From Theobroma cacao (Eukaryota > Streptophyta > Magnoliopsida > Malvales > Malvaceae): DNA of 64,000 nt. The stretch is from the NCBI RefSeq assembly GCF_000208745.1, contig NC_030858.1:36662486-36726485 (forward strand). Direction: 5' to 3'. Of this stretch, positions 34,897 to 49,530 are shown one piece after another. Numbering within the stretch: position 1 is the first letter of the stretch; the number at the start of each line of letters is the position of its first letter. Below the pieces are notes generated by a model that had not been told where the DNA came from, ran no database searches, and worked only from the letters and a program-made list of their open reading frames with translations. A program made the position numbers and the translations under genes.

Positions 34897-35393
34897 TGTG
34901 TTTTGGATTGAAGGTGTCTCTTCCAAGGTTGCTAAAGTATATGTACAAGTTTTATGAATACTAAAGGATCTTTGTGATTGAAATAAATGAATCTTACTTA
35001 AACAAAAGTTTCAATCTAAGGAAAAATGTGGTTGGCATAAACAATACTGCTCCGTATCCAAAAGTTTTATGCTGGCTCTTATATCTTTGGCATGATTTGG
35101 TACTACAGCATTCCACAGGCCTGAGACTTCCACAAGGTTTTCTTGTTCCTTCTCAACTCTCATTTCTCTTCATGAACTGAATGAGGTCAATGACCAACAG
35201 CCAGTCGGGTTTATGCTAAAACCTTGTATATTGACGATGCACTTATTTTAATAGAAAATTGTCAGAAAGAAAAACTGAAATGGAAGGACTCCAAATTCTA
35301 TGACAGGTATGCAGTTTCCGAGGAAATCTGAGAGTTGAGATTCTCCTAAATTAAGCTCTACAAAATTGAAGGCTTAATTTGGCCTCAGTTTTT
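34897..35393. other. Dirigent 3' UTR
   Basis: Probable 3' UTR and spacer, no gene seen. Confidence 0.45.
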
Positions 35394-35541
35394 GAATTAT
35401 CATTACTATTTTTTTTTATAATTGGGGAAGAGGGGATTCGAACTTTACTCTATAGGTAAGGGATAATGCACCAACCAAAATAGGGGGATAATGCACAACT
35501 AATGAGCTAAATGCTCGGGTGCGAATTATCATTACTATTTT
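35394..35541 (-). mobile_element. tRNA-derived SINE with 19-bp target-site duplication
   Basis: The direct repeat GAATTATCATTACTATTTT is at 35394-35412 and again at 35523-35541. Between them, read on the minus strand from 35522, lie about 110 bases. They begin GCACCCGAGCATTTAGCTCA, contain an A-box-like TAGCTCATTAGT and a B-box GTTCGAATCCCC, and end in an A-rich tail. Internal pol III promoter, 3' A tail and long target-site duplication together define a short non-autonomous retroelement. The near-perfect duplication suggests a fairly young insertion. It sits in the intergenic space between the two convergent dirigent genes. Confidence 0.8.
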
Positions 35542-35843
35542 GTTTGAACTTTTTTGCTTGAATTCTAAGTATAAATATGTGCTGTGCACATGTCGGCTCC
35601 ACATTTTAGTTCTGCCAATCAATTCAAAGGGGAAATTTCCACAAGTTGCAGCTGGAAACACCAAAGTTGTAATCTCTCTTTGCTAGTGAACAAGCCTTTC
35701 TTCACTTTTATGAATATCTAGGGACTGCTTTTGTTAGCAAGATATATATATAGCACTTGAATATCAAGACTCGAGCATTTATTCCAACCAAAAATTAAGA
35801 ACCCCAACTTTTTTACTACAATTGCAAGAAAAAAAACCTCAAC
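35542..35843. other. Spacer between the dirigent genes
   Basis: AT-rich sequence with the probable 3' UTR of the minus-strand dirigent gene. No gene seen. Confidence 0.45.
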
Positions 35844-36773
35844 TTAGTGTGTTAAGAAGACAGTAAACTGAAGAAGCGTGTCGATTCCATCCGTGGTGTG
35901 CTCATTTGTGTGCTGAAGGGTCTGAATTACGGCATACCCTTGAGCATTCTCGTGTTTTCCAGTTCCACCAACTACAGCAATATGAGACTCAAGCGCAGCC
36001 GTGCGGTGCACCCCAAAGAAACTAATGGCATCATCCCCAGCATCATGATCATCACCATAGTGAAACATGGCAGTAAATGCCATTGTATGGCTGCTACCAT
36101 CCATCGAACTTGCCAGATAAAACCCCTGTGCTTTACCAATTATAGAAGAGCCTATTTCATGCCCTTCAGTTAATTCATCATCGATCACGGTTGTTGTTCC
36201 AAACAAGAGTTTTTGCAGGGTAGCTCCTTGTGGGAGCTGACCAGCAGTGACAAATGGGAGTCTTTTGTTATTTGTTCTGATCAAATTGTTGTTACCATTG
36301 TTGTTAATTACAGTGTTGGCTGTTGCACCATTTAGCCCTGAAGGGAATGGAAGGTTGTTGTTGATGATGACGCCCTTGGTAGCAGTGATCAAAGGGACAC
36401 CACCACGTTTTGGGAAGACGCCAGCATTGGGTTTCGAGAAAGGGATTCCGTTGACTTGGGGAATGGCAATGATCCCAGCCACAACCCTTACTGACGGAGC
36501 GGAGCCACCGAATATGTCATGCATAAAGAATGACAACGTGGTTGCAGCCAGGGAGCTGCTAGTGCTGGGGGTTGGAGGTGTGACGGCGGGACCAACTGTC
36601 GCAGCTGCGTTTGCTACAGGTGTAGGAATGAAATTGGTTGCTATGGTTTCAGGTGGCGGTACAGGTGGGAGAGTGCTATCGTCAGGAAGGAGCATTGCTC
36701 CATGCACATATTTTATGGTGATGGCTAAGAGCAAGAGGTGCAATGTGCCCTTCATGCATAGCTCTTTGACCAT
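35844..36773 (-). CDS. Dirigent protein, ESB1/DIR25 type, second copy
   Basis: Intronless, 309 residues from the ATG at 36773, or 303 from the in-frame ATG at 36755. The TATA box at 36817-36824 is only about 45 bases above the first ATG, and MKGTLHLLLLAITIKYVHG reads as a cleaner signal peptide, so the second start is as likely. The layout copies the neighbour: Pro-rich stretch, TLSFFMHDIFGGSAPSVRVVAG, a Gly/Asn-rich insertion with NTVINNNGNNN, then the barrel from LPQGATLQKLLFGTTTVIDD to TLLQFTVFLTH. DDELTEGHEIGSSIIGKAQGF is nearly shared with the other copy, but the linker differs strongly. Secreted. The dirigent role is to guide coupling of phenoxy radicals in lignan or lignin formation. 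Local duplication followed by inversion is inferred. Confidence 0.93.
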   Translation of the reverse strand: MVKELCMKGTLHLLLLAITIKYVHGAMLLPDDSTLPPVPPPETIATNFIPTPVANAAATVGPAVTPPTPSTSSSLAATTLSFFMHDIFGGSAPSVRVVAGIIAIPQVNGIPFSKPNAGVFPKRGGVPLITATKGVIINNNLPFPSGLNGATANTVINNNGNNNLIRTNNKRLPFVTAGQLPQGATLQKLLFGTTTVIDDELTEGHEIGSSIIGKAQGFYLASSMDGSSHTMAFTAMFHYGDDHDAGDDAISFFGVHRTAALESHIAVVGGTGKHENAQGYAVIQTLQHTNEHTTDGIDTLLQFTVFLTH

Positions 36774-39700
36774 TTTAGCTTTGTTGGGGCTGAAAGAAAG
36801 ATTGAATTTGCAGGCATTTATATTTGTAAGCTTGATGAATGAGTTAAACCATGGTGGAGCAGGGAAAATCGCGTTTGGAGTGGTTCATACTTGATACTTT
36901 TCTGTTTTCTTCTGTTAGTCCTGAACTTTAGGCAAATGGAGTTGTTAAATGTTCTAGAGTTGGTTTGGGTTGAAGAACTCTAAGCCTGCAAAGGTAAGTT
37001 GACCTAGCTATTGGACTTGGACATACCGATTGTGACTCAAACCATAGTCCACTTTGGGTTAGAAGGGGCTTACTCGAATTGGCCCATTTCCATCCCATCT
37101 GTGTGGAAAACATCCAGCCGTGAGCCAACCAGGTGAAAAGAAGAACATGGTCCAGACAGGAAGCATCAAGCATGAAATCTTTCTTTAGGGTGCAAGGAAG
37201 CATGAAAATCTTGGTTATGGGTCAAAAGATAAAAGCCTTGCCATCAACTCGTCTACTTGAATGTACCCCGCGGAGACAAAGAACAAAACAATTCAAAAGA
37301 AGGAATTGTACGACTTCCCCCCCTTTTGTTGCTTGGAAAAGAAAGAAGCAATCCTCATAATATTTGCTCCTCTTACCAATGATAATTCAAAATTCATTCC
37401 CGAAACCCCAAAATTAGCCTGCACAATGCAAAATGAATGATTGATTGTCCCTGTATGAAATGTCTTTACACAGTGAGTTAGCCAAGTCCTAACCACTTAA
37501 ATTGTCTTGCTCTTGGAAATTTTGTGACAAAGATGATCTAATCTTGGGGAAATTTACTAAAACTTTTTAACCCCATAAGACATAAATTAAAGCTTCATGT
37601 CTGAAAAAGGAGAGAAAACAAACAAAGATATTTTGGATGGTATAAGGGTTTGATTTTGACATTTTACAATTCTTTGGTCCCTCTTCCTCTTGGCCTATCG
37701 TTTTCATCTTTCTTTCTTTCTTTCTTTTTTCTGCCATATTGGGTTTGTATATTGGAATTCAAGTTGCTTTTCTCCTCCTACTTTCTTATTATTGAATTAA
37801 TTATAGAAAATTTAAAGGTTACTTAAAGATACAAAGGTGGTGGAAATTAAGCCCAACTTGCCATTGCTGCACTTTCAAAGACAAGCAATTAGTTTAGAAA
37901 AAAGGTTAATATATATAATGGAAGGTATGATTTTGGTAACATAGAGTAAACTACTTGAGGAAGCAATTTAACCAATTTTGCACAAGTTAAATAAGGTGCC
38001 ATATCAAAAGCAAATATTATAAGAGGTGATTTAATGAACACTAAAGCGTTGGGTTTGGTAAAATCCATTTGGTTAAAAACAGTTTCCTACATTAATATTC
38101 TTGTTGTTTCTCTTCTTTATTTTATTTATCATATCAACTTTTACTTCATATCTAGATTTGAAGCAAAAGCAACAGATCTTAACATAAAAAATATTAGAGT
38201 GAAAGATGCGATTATTTTTAAAAAAATTCTCAATCACTATATGATATCTCGTTTGATTTTTTTTTTATAATTTTTTACGGAATGTATAGTAAATTTTTTA
38301 CATTAAGATTCGAAAATTAAATTTTTTGATTGATAATATAAAATTATATAAATAATGTAAAATTATAAAACAAAAAACGAAGGAGGACATAAAATTTTTA
38401 TTCGTTCATCCTGTTATCTGGTAGTCTATCTCATCCATTACGCAATCATTACCAAAAACATAAAAAAATGATCAAATTCACCCATGTTTGTTGCTGCAAG
38501 TCTTTGACTTGTTACCTAGCTTATGATTCTGATATTGCATATATCATGCATTCACGTCCGAAGTAAATCCAAGTGAAAGAAAATTTATTTCCTTGCCCAA
38601 TAGCCGTAGGAAACCATAGGTGGTGCGCCGACCCAGTTGCAAAATTTCTCCAGGAAAATCTTATAATAATCCCCAGACAGTGGCCCCCTTTAACATTTTT
38701 CTAGTATTTTCTTTATCCAGCCGCCCGAGATTAGTCAAAAATACTAAAGTTATCAAAACATTAAAGACCAAAGCAAAGAAAAGGATAGTAGCAGATAATA
38801 TATATATTCTACTCATCAATGTGGTGAGAAATTTGGGACTTTTCTCACTTCCACACAAACCAAATGAAATTTCTCAATACCCTTTTGTCCCACAAGTTGG
38901 TTAAGGGACGATAAAGTTTCAAAAGCAAAAAATACAAGAAGAAGAAGAAGAAGTTGAAGAAGAAAAAGCATCTAGACATAGAGCTAGCCCCACTCATATT
39001 GACATGGACATGCAACCAAAAGTGTTCCTTGGAGTCATCATTTGGTTTATTGTGGGGGAAGGCACGTACAATATTTGCCCACACTAGGAAAATGATGTGC
39101 CACCCAAGGATTGATTGGGGGCAAATGCTTGGTGTTTTGTTTCTTATTTGATGTTCTATAGTTGTAGCTAGGAACCATATCAGACCAAAGAATGTTTTGG
39201 TTTTGGCTTTGGCTTTGTTTTCTATATACTTTTCTTTCTATGGATGGTTAGGTTGATTCCGAAGGAACTTCCAAGAGTAATAAGGTTTAAAGGGTGTCGC
39301 AAATGGTTGATAGATTTAGAAACAGGAATTCTGCTTAGGTTGCTCAGCTAGAAGTTGTATTGGTTAATCTCTATAGTAAAGACAAGGTCAAATTTGAAGC
39401 TATCATTGGTTTTTAATTACTGAATTATTTCCCAATTTCAGGGTTTTCCATGAAGGCGTTTGATCAAGACAAATTAATGAACCTTTAGGAGTACACAGCT
39501 AGTCTGACCAAGAAAAGAGAGATGCTGATACTTCATAATTGAATTTGATATGGAAAAGCAAAGGGCAGTGTGGATGTTTTAATGTGATATTAGTTATTGC
39601 AATCCCATACTTTGACCATCCGAACAATACACAACCAACCACTTGATTCTTGGCTCATCCAGAAGAAAGAAGAAGAAGAGAAAAAAGATTATTACTAGAA

Positions 39701-40375
39701 AAGAAAAAGTGAACAATAATTTTGTCCCAGGCTAAAAATTCTTGTCCTGTCACTGACTGCAGGCAATTCCACTACTTGTCTCCCTAAATTGGTATCATGC
39801 TCCCTCTACTGTACATATCATTAGTGCATCAGAACACGCGAGGGCCTCATGCTTGGGGACCAATTATGTTGTTTAATCAGATTGCTGTAACATACACGTC
39901 TGTTAATCCTGATGCAAGCTGTATAGAGATTTTTGGAAACTTTTTGCTCATTTTATCACCCTTTCTGCTTTCATGGTGATGGAAAATTTTTGAAAATTTC
40001 ACATGGTAAGTTCTGGTGTTGCCCTGAAATGCTACAAGCCTCCACCACCAGCTGGGGCCTGGGGGTAACATCTGGGAGAGAAACAGGAAAAGAGATGCCC
40101 CAGAGCTGCCAGCCTAAGCCAAGGTTTTTAAATTCAGGGAAAAGGAATATTTGAAATGATTCCATTTGCTTGCTCCAAAGGAATGATCAAGATGAGAACT
40201 GAGAAAGCACCAAACTTCCTCTTTAAACTGGCCCCTAAAAACTTATGGCAACAATCCCCATAAAAGCTTACATTAATTAAAATTTACATTACATAAACTG
40301 CTGATATGTTAAAGTTCACACTCTAATGCTACATTTAGAAAAGAAAGAACAAAACCACCTTTTTTTTTTTTGTTA
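36774..40375. other. 3.6 kb intergenic region
   Basis: The first 150 bases are the dirigent promoter, with TATA at 36817-36824 (ATATAAAT on the minus strand). A (GAA)n tract is near 38935-38953. Open frames of up to 94 codons match nothing I know. No tRNA or recognisable microRNA precursor. The last 200 bases are probably the 3' UTR of the HMA gene. Confidence 0.45.
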
Positions 40376-41425
40376 TCAGTGACTCATTTTCACCATTGGG
40401 GAAGATGGAGAGGATGATGGTGTTGTAGATGGCCAGAGCTGTGCATTCTTCACCCTGGACACACTTGCTAGCACGCTTGAGGGAGTTACATCCCCAATTA
40501 CTGTCACTTTCTTTGTGGGCAAATCTATACTGAATGATGTCACTCCTGCACAAAATGTACAAAAAACCATGACTTAAAATATGGTAGTGCAACTTCTTTA
40601 TGATCAAAACCACTAACTAATTAGGGTTTTATGGATAATAACTAACAGATGTAGCCATTTTGGCTTGCAAAAGGGTTCCGAGATCATATTTGAAAATTTA
40701 CTTACAATCTGTTGAACGTTTGAAACTCACCTTCCATTTTGGAGATATGCTTTCTTACTTTTCCTTCACATCCTTTGCAATGGATTGACACCCTTAAAAC
40801 CACCACCTGCTATGCCAAATACAATAAGAATATGTTTGTTAGTGATTTAACATCATCAAGTTTAAGTCCTTCTGCCCTTTTTTTTCCCCTTTTCGGAACC
40901 AAAACAGGAGATAAAGGAGAACAAAGAGAAGACATATTGATTGGGAACCTTAACTTCATAGCTGTTTCGTATGATCTAAGAAAAGAAGGGAGCTTAAAGA
41001 CCAACCTGGTCGCGAGACGACCGAGCCGATGAAGAAGACTTCAAAGCAGGAGAATCGTTGGAGCTTACATGCTCAGGCTTTGCAGGCTGAGCAGGAACCA
41101 ATGCTGAGACACGATCAGATTCTGATAACCAATCAATAAAGGGTCTATCACTTAGAAGATACCTAGCGGAACCAGGAGGACTATTTAGATCATGGGTATC
41201 AGCAGAGCTTTTTCGACGTACATCACTTGGTTTGACAGAGCTCTTTCTATTCTTTTCATGGAAAGGCCTAGGGATTATAGGCAACTGTGATGAACAAGGT
41301 GCGTAGGGCTTAGAATTTTGACGGTCGATAGGCCTATGGCCGCGGCGGACCATGGAACGATGGTCCACGCTAGAGCAGATGGCTGTGGAAGCTGGAGAAG
41401 CACAGAAAAAATCCATTCTTTTCAT
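40376..41425 (-). CDS. NaKR-like heavy-metal-associated (HMA) domain protein
   Basis: Three exons on the minus strand, 41006-41425, 40731-40806 and 40376-40545, give 221 residues. The frame is open upstream, but MKRMDFFCASPASTAIC at 41425 is the family N-terminus, and a TATA-like CTATATCA lies about 75 bases above it. Residues 1-140 are Ser/Pro-rich and basic, probably disordered, with SRYLLSD-like and FIDWLSESDR blocks known from this family. Residues 141-205 form the HMA fold, with VVVLRVSIHCKGCEGKVRKH holding the CxxC metal site and FSIDLPTKKVTVIGDVTP closing it. No C-terminal CaaX box is present, so it is not a farnesylated HIPP. It resembles NaKR1 (phloem Na+/K+ and FT movement) and At2g28660, annotated as a copper chaperone. 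The metal ligand and target are not known. Confidence 0.9.
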
Positions 41426-44400
41426 GTTTGGAGAAGAGAGGGAATGACTTTGAGAGAAGTCTTGCTTGAGTGAATAGTTTTTGGGGAAGAAAAACTGATA
41501 TAGAGTTAGGCAAATGAGGATCTTCCTAATAAGGCCAACTAATCTGCTTTTAAAGTAGGTGGATGAGGGAGGGAGAGAGGGGATTAAAGATATTAAAAAG
41601 AAGCAGCTAGGTCCCACTTGAAGTGTTGATTAATCATACCTTGGAAAAATATGTGATTAAATTCAGGACCTTCAAAAGTTGTGATTAACTTTAGATTATT
41701 TTAGTTTCTAAATTTTTCTATAAGGTGGGGTAAGAGAGTTGGGTTCAACTTTGTACGATATGATTACAACCACTACTAGTATCATGGGGGCTACAGATTT
41801 TGAAACTTAGGTAGCTGATCTTATTATTAACACATCATTGGGTTAATTGAAAGCATGCATTCATAGGTAGTGTTGCATTGCATCTTTCTATTTGCCTAGC
41901 TAGCTCTTGTTGAATCCATTTCCCTATCATGAACTAGAACTGATAATCTGACATATGGCTTTCCTGCCTATATAATTATGGGAAAACTATAACTTTTAGG
42001 TTAAAAGAGAGATTGATATTAAAAGGGTTAGTTTGCATAAAATCATAAGCTTGTTGTTTGCTGTTTTTCATGATTTCATCCCCAATCTGCAGCCTTTGAT
42101 CAGAACTCCTTCCTTCTGCTTATAGAGTGATCTTTCTATGCTCCATTTGTTTTGCCCTTCCTCAATCATGGAGGTAATTTCACCCCTGAATCAAATATAA
42201 ACAATTTTTTTTTTTTATGATTCTTCTCTTATATGGTACTTAAGCTTGTATATATGCTTGAATATTGACTAATTAAGACGTGATCGGCACCAGCAGAGCA
42301 GCATGCTGCTTCATATAGTCTATAATTAATCTAAGTTTATTCCATATAATAATCCATGTTTTATTCCAAACACACAGTTAATTAGCTAATAAAGGACCTA
42401 CTTCTTTTGTTCTCATTTCCATTGTCGTCTTCTTGTGACCTGCAAATTTGTAGAAAGCGTATACATCATGTTGATCAGTTAAAGTATTCATCAAAACTCT
42501 TCCAGGAACTTTCATTGAACTTTTTGTCCATGAACTATAGAAAATTAGCTAATATTCTAGGTAACCAGAGTTCGAGAAGATGTTTTCTTGTGGAACAAAT
42601 TGAATCTGGTTAGAGCCTAAATTTTGGGGATTGCAATTAAGACCAGACAAAACAACGGTCAGAAAAACCAGTAATTTATGTGAAAATCTTCATGCATTAG
42701 GCAAGTTTTTTGGGGCATAAGAACCAGAGTTGGAGCACATGCAGTTCTCACGTAACCTGTAATAAATACAACAGAATATTCATTTTCTTATTCATAACAA
42801 TCCAGATTGCAGCTGGAAATGTGATCAGTTCTAAGCAGTGTTGGCACCCTGACCTCTTGTAGAAAAATTCAAGACATGTTGAGTTATAATTCATCTGAAA
42901 CTTAACTGGCATGTAAGAGTAAGAGATGTTCAAGTTGTCCCAAAACATGTGATCCTCATTTGACATTGGATCCCGAGTTCATCTAAGCTTACATATACTC
43001 TTGCATTTGAATGTAGATAGCATTAAATTAAAGCTGTGAACTGCTCACGACTACTGTTAAGCAGTGTCAATATATTGTTAAATTAGATTGTTGTAATGAT
43101 TATGCCTGGGAAATGGCTGAGGTGTTTCCCATCAGAAGGCTGCAGCCCTCGTGGGTCCAGTCCTTTTTGCAGAACACTTAAGTGTGAATTGAAGTTGTTG
43201 AAAATCCCAAGTACCATCATCGATTGCAAACTGATTAGCATTAGAGTTGGCCACTTTTGTCTTGACCCTCTCTCCCACTCTGCTGCCTCTGCATTCTAGG
43301 AAGCATGAAGTAACTAACTATCCTTTTAACGGCCGTTGGTTTTAGAGGGAAAGGTGCTTTTTTTTTTTCACAGGAAAGATCAACCCCACAATTTACAGCT
43401 TCTTTGATTATTAAAAGCTTTTGCTGCAGATTGCTGAGTACATTTAAGTGGGGACTGATCTAGACCAAAAATAATTTTATTGATCTATGGAAATGCTCCC
43501 CAAAGAACATCAAGTTAGTGTCTATTATTACCATATCATTTGAAAATGTTTCTTTTGCAAGCAATGAAACTTAAACCCTGAACTATCCATCAAACATGGA
43601 ATCTGGTTCAGCTGAAATGTTGCTCATCAAACTTTCCATATGAAAATCAAACATGAAAATTGCAGAAAAAGTGTGCATATAAATATAGATAAATAAGAAT
43701 AACTGTATATCCATGTTATGCTAACTTTTAAGCCAGTCATGATTCTTCTCTCTGTCTCTCTCTTCCATTATTTCTTATGTGATCAGCTACCTCCTTTAAG
43801 CTCCTTGTCCATTGCAATGCTGTGGGTCTCCCCTAATTCAAACCATTTGTTTTATAATCACGCGTTTAAAGATGTGGGGGCTTTAATCAGTGGACAGATT
43901 AAAGGGTAGTTAATTTTTCTCCTTTTCCTCAGCTCTCTTTTCTGCTTTCTGTTCTTTCCTCAGTTTTTAAGTTTCTTCTTTCTTTCCCGTACCATATGTA
44001 TACGAAACAAAAGCAGAGACCTGGCTACATGTTTCCAAGCAGTTGCCTCGAACTCACAGAGTCACAGTCCAGCAAAACATTTCAGTTATATAATCTTCTT
44101 TTTCTATTCCAAAGCAGTTCTTTTGTTTATCATAATGTTAAAGCCTTGTAAGAATTATATATGTATATCACTACTGAAAAGAACCTCCAACCCCACATGC
44201 ATTTGCTTGTTTTATAATTTAATTATATGATCAAACCAGCATTTGCTTTAGAAAGTAGATAAACTCTTTTTAGAAGTTATAGCATAAAAGTATTTGCACC
44301 ATCAAACGAACTATACTAACACTGCTTGTTGAATGCAAGGCACACCTGATTGGTAGGAAATGGAACCAAACAAAGTGGGCTCATGTACTTGCTCAATAAG

Positions 44401-45020
44401 TTAAATCCTTTTCTGCAATGTTAAAATATGTGTGTAGGTTACAAACCAACAATTCCTTGCTCCCTATTTATAGCAAGAAATAGGTTGCATCAATCACCAT
44501 CAGGGTTGGAAAAGCATGTCAAACATGTCATCCTGGAAAATCTATATAAAAATGTTTGAAGACAAATTATAGCAGAATTGGCAAGGTTGATCTCTTTTGC
44601 TTTTCCTAAAGGTCAGGTTAGGTGACCCAGGTGTCCCCAACGTATCATCTGAAGCGAAAAGCTGAGCAATCCATGGCAACAAGGAAAGCGCAAAGCTGAC
44701 CATCAATTGTTTTTGTTATAAGGCAAAGTCGATCAAGGAGACTTTCGCTTGTCCTTTTGGTACAAAGAAGGATCTACAGCATCCTGCCATCATAGTTTTT
44801 GTCTTCGAAGGCCCAAAACCAATTAGAATGAGGAACTGAGCAAAGTCCTGCACTTGCTGTCAAAGTTTGATTCTTTTTTTGATAGGTTTGGATTTTTAAA
44901 CCCATGAAAGGGATTGGGTTCCCATCAACCAAAACACTCCTCAAAGCCCTGGAAGACCTCGGCCCAAGAGAAGTGAAAGTCCAACAACTTCACAAGTGCA
45001 ATTCACACGTGTGATGAAAA
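41426..45020. other. 3.6 kb intergenic region, HMA promoter to RPL35 promoter
   Basis: Long open frames are rare (up to 72 codons) and unlike known proteins. AT-rich with scattered T-runs. I see no RNA gene or mobile element. Confidence 0.45.
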
Positions 45021-45029
45021 TTAGGGTTT
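44961..45029 (+). promoter_or_regulatory. RPL35 promoter: site II element and telo-box
   Basis: GGCCCA at 44961-44966 is a site II element (TGGGCC on the other strand), and TTAGGGTTT at 45021-45029 is a telo-box. The pair precedes a pyrimidine-rich tract (CCTTCCACTTCTCTCCCTCC region) that is likely the start of the leader. The same motif pair is found upstream of RPL23A in this window. Confidence 0.6.
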
Positions 45030-45121
45030 TGGACAAAGTGATATTAAAACCGCAAACCCTTCCACTTCTCTCCCTCCAGACCTTCTTCGCTTCAGAGAGA
45101 GAAAAACAGAGGCAGGCAGCC

Positions 45122-46986
<1,865 letters not shown>

Positions 46987-48126
46987 GCTTGAGATTAATT
47001 TAGGAAGGGATACCTTTGTGTTAGATTCGATGTGCCTATTGGAGGATATTATTTAAATTTGTTGTTGTTGAATTTTCATTTTCTTTATAATTTTTCCATT
47101 TCCCTCCCATCTTTCTCACTATTATGAATTATTGGAACTTAATGAGTGTTGGTCGAGCCTTTCTTTTATAATTCCATGGTTTACTGCTTTTATCAATGCT
47201 TGGTTGTGGGCTTGTGGCAGATTCAAGGGTTGGCCCTCCCTAACCCTCTTGAGCAATGTTGCATATACACACAGCTTAAAGAACTACTTCCAGTGTAGCA
47301 AAACCTAGGATATATCTCCCAGTTCCCATTGAAGTGGAAAATTTGATGCGAATTTAACAAGGTTGTTTGTAGTAGAATGTGTTCATATCTTCTTAATCCA
47401 AAAAACTTGAGGGGGGTGTGGGCAATCAGTCACAGTAGGAACAAAGAAGAGAAGGCAACACCATTTGCTTTGATTGTTGTTTACATTGTAAATCTCATGG
47501 AAACTGGGGGCTGGCTGATGGCTAGCAACTGAACCAAGATTAAAAGGAATTTGAATAGAATATGAACAATAAAATTGAAGTGGACAAGCTCTAACCTCTG
47601 AACCTCCACAAATTGTAATATGCATTATCTACTGATTAGATGTCAAAGGTAAAAGGTGTTTCTTTCATAATTAAAGTGATATTTTGTGATTAACAAGTTT
47701 CCTTTACAAGTAAAGTACATTTTGTGATTATAAGTGATATAGCATAAACAATTGAAGTGATATTTTGTGATTATGTAATTAGAATATAAGGATTATACGT
47801 TAATAGTGTATCAAAAATAAACTCTTATTTATCAATTGTGAGTTCTGACACAGGTCATTCCATTTGGGTTACGAGTGGAATGGATTTTTGTGGTAGATTC
47901 AAGATATCCCATAAAAACTTTTTTTTTATTTGTAGCTGTGACATGAGTCATTTCATTTGACTCGTACTGGATTGGATTTCTGTCTTTAGCATAAGGATTT
48001 TGTGGGGTTCGTCCAATTCAACCTAAAGGATTAAGCCCAAAACAGAGAAAAAAAGATAAAAGGAGACGAGATGAGTCAAAGATTAACCCGGCCCAATCAT
48101 TAGGACCCAGAAGATGCAAAAGGAGC
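46987..48126. other. RPL35 3' UTR and spacer with short repeats
   Basis: AAGTGATATTTTGTGATTA occurs near 47673 and again near 47755, with a related block at 47713-47740. Two near-copies of a CATTnCATTTGnnTnC tract follow at about 47854 and 47950. No gene seen. Confidence 0.45.
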
Positions 48127-48200
48127 CGACCACAGTGGGAGTCGAACCCACGACCTTTTGATCCGAAGTCAAACGCGCTAATCCACTGCGCTATGCGGTC
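48127..48200 (-). tRNA. tRNA-Arg (TCG)
   Basis: A 74-nt minus-strand cloverleaf. The acceptor stem GACCGCA pairs with TGTGGTC through a near-complete helix. The D arm has AGCGCAGTGGATTAGCG. The anticodon stem TTTGA/TCAAA holds loop CTTCGGA, anticodon TCG (plus-strand 48164-48166). The B box GGTTCGACTCC is perfect. There is no intron. A CAA motif lies just before the 5' end and a TTTT terminator follows the 3' end, both on the transcribed strand. Confidence 0.96.
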
Positions 48201-49530
48201 TTTGACTTACAAGGCCTCATATGTTGCATATAGAAAACAAACTTTTGAAACCCTTTCCATATTCCATGCATGTGAATATCTCATCGCATTTTGACTTAAC
48301 AATGAGTTAAATTTTAGTGCTTCACCCCACCCCCCCTAAAGTAATGTAGTTGTCAGACTTTGAGGGTGGGCTTCAATCCTGGTTCTTAGTTCAACATCCT
48401 CGCTCTAGGTTAACCGAACCTCCTCACTGGAGTCGATGGGCTTTAACAATAAATTTTGTTTCATCTAAACTGACACATGGTTCCCTCCAACACCAAAATT
48501 GTCTCCCCCCAAATCCCTTTCTTTCAACACCAAATATCAAAATACATACTCACAACGACTAAGTCAGAAAAATTTGAACTCAAAATCTCTCGAATAAATG
48601 CCATTGTTAGGTCGATGGACTTCAATAATCTGAACCTTTACCCACATGCAGCACTCCATGTGCTTCACGACTTTTCCCTGTACGTATGGCTGCAAATTTC
48701 TCAAGAAGACGATGGAAAGACCACACACGACTCTTCTTTCAAGTTTCTCAACTTTTTGTGAATTAAATGTATCACAGCTAAAGTTCGGTTAGTCGGTTCA
48801 ATGACGAGTCAGGATTTCGTGGGAGGTGAAAACAAAAACAATCATACTAAAAATTCAATATTTGATAAAAATATAAAATAATTTAAATAAAAAAATTTAT
48901 GTGAAAATTATACAAAATAATTCAAATTACACGTTAAGTATAAAATAAAAATATTTTTTAAATAATTATTGCATGTTAAGATTGAACATCTTTAATTGAG
49001 CTCGATAATCTTTTATAGAGTTACAAACATCTATCATTGAATTAATAACAAAATCTTGAATGATTTTCTCTTCAATGAAAAGATAAACAAATTTCTAAGA
49101 AAATTATGCAACATTTTACTACAAGACTTGTTCCCCACAATGGAATGAGTTTTATTCAACTAAAAGTATTTGTTGACTAATTACTGAAACATCTCATTAA
49201 ATAAAAAAATTCTCTTAAAAATAATATTATAAAATTTTTAAAACAATAAAAATGTATTATGAAATTTTAAAACTTGAAGGTGGGGACCCCTAGTAAGTCG
49301 GTCCATTCTCTTACGATTAGGTGCAAAGGTTCATCATCATTCACGTTTGATCACAAGATAGACCGGCGGGATTCGATATAATCCATCTTTGGTTTTTGTC
49401 TGTTGGAAAACTCTTCCAAGTTTCAACTTAATTTGTAATTATCCATGAATTTTTTTTTGGGTACATATATACTTTACTTTTAAGTTTTCATACTATTCAT
49501 ATTTATCAATTTTTAATTTCGATGGAGATA
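48201..49530. other. Intergenic sequence, part of a 10 kb gene-poor stretch
   Basis: Open frames near 48350-48760 are short, out of register with each other and match nothing known. The rest is AT-rich. Confidence 0.45.

Noticed and set aside
34903..34922. TTTGGATTGAAGG in the dirigent 3' UTR, resembling the miR159 start
   Set aside because: Only the first 13 bases agree with mature miR159, the rest differs, and no complementary arm is nearby, so it is not a MIR159 precursor. It reads in the sense direction, so it is not a target site either.
35422..35522. B-box sequence suggesting a minus-strand tRNA
   Set aside because: There is no acceptor stem or anticodon arm. Flanking direct repeats and an A-rich tail make it a SINE.
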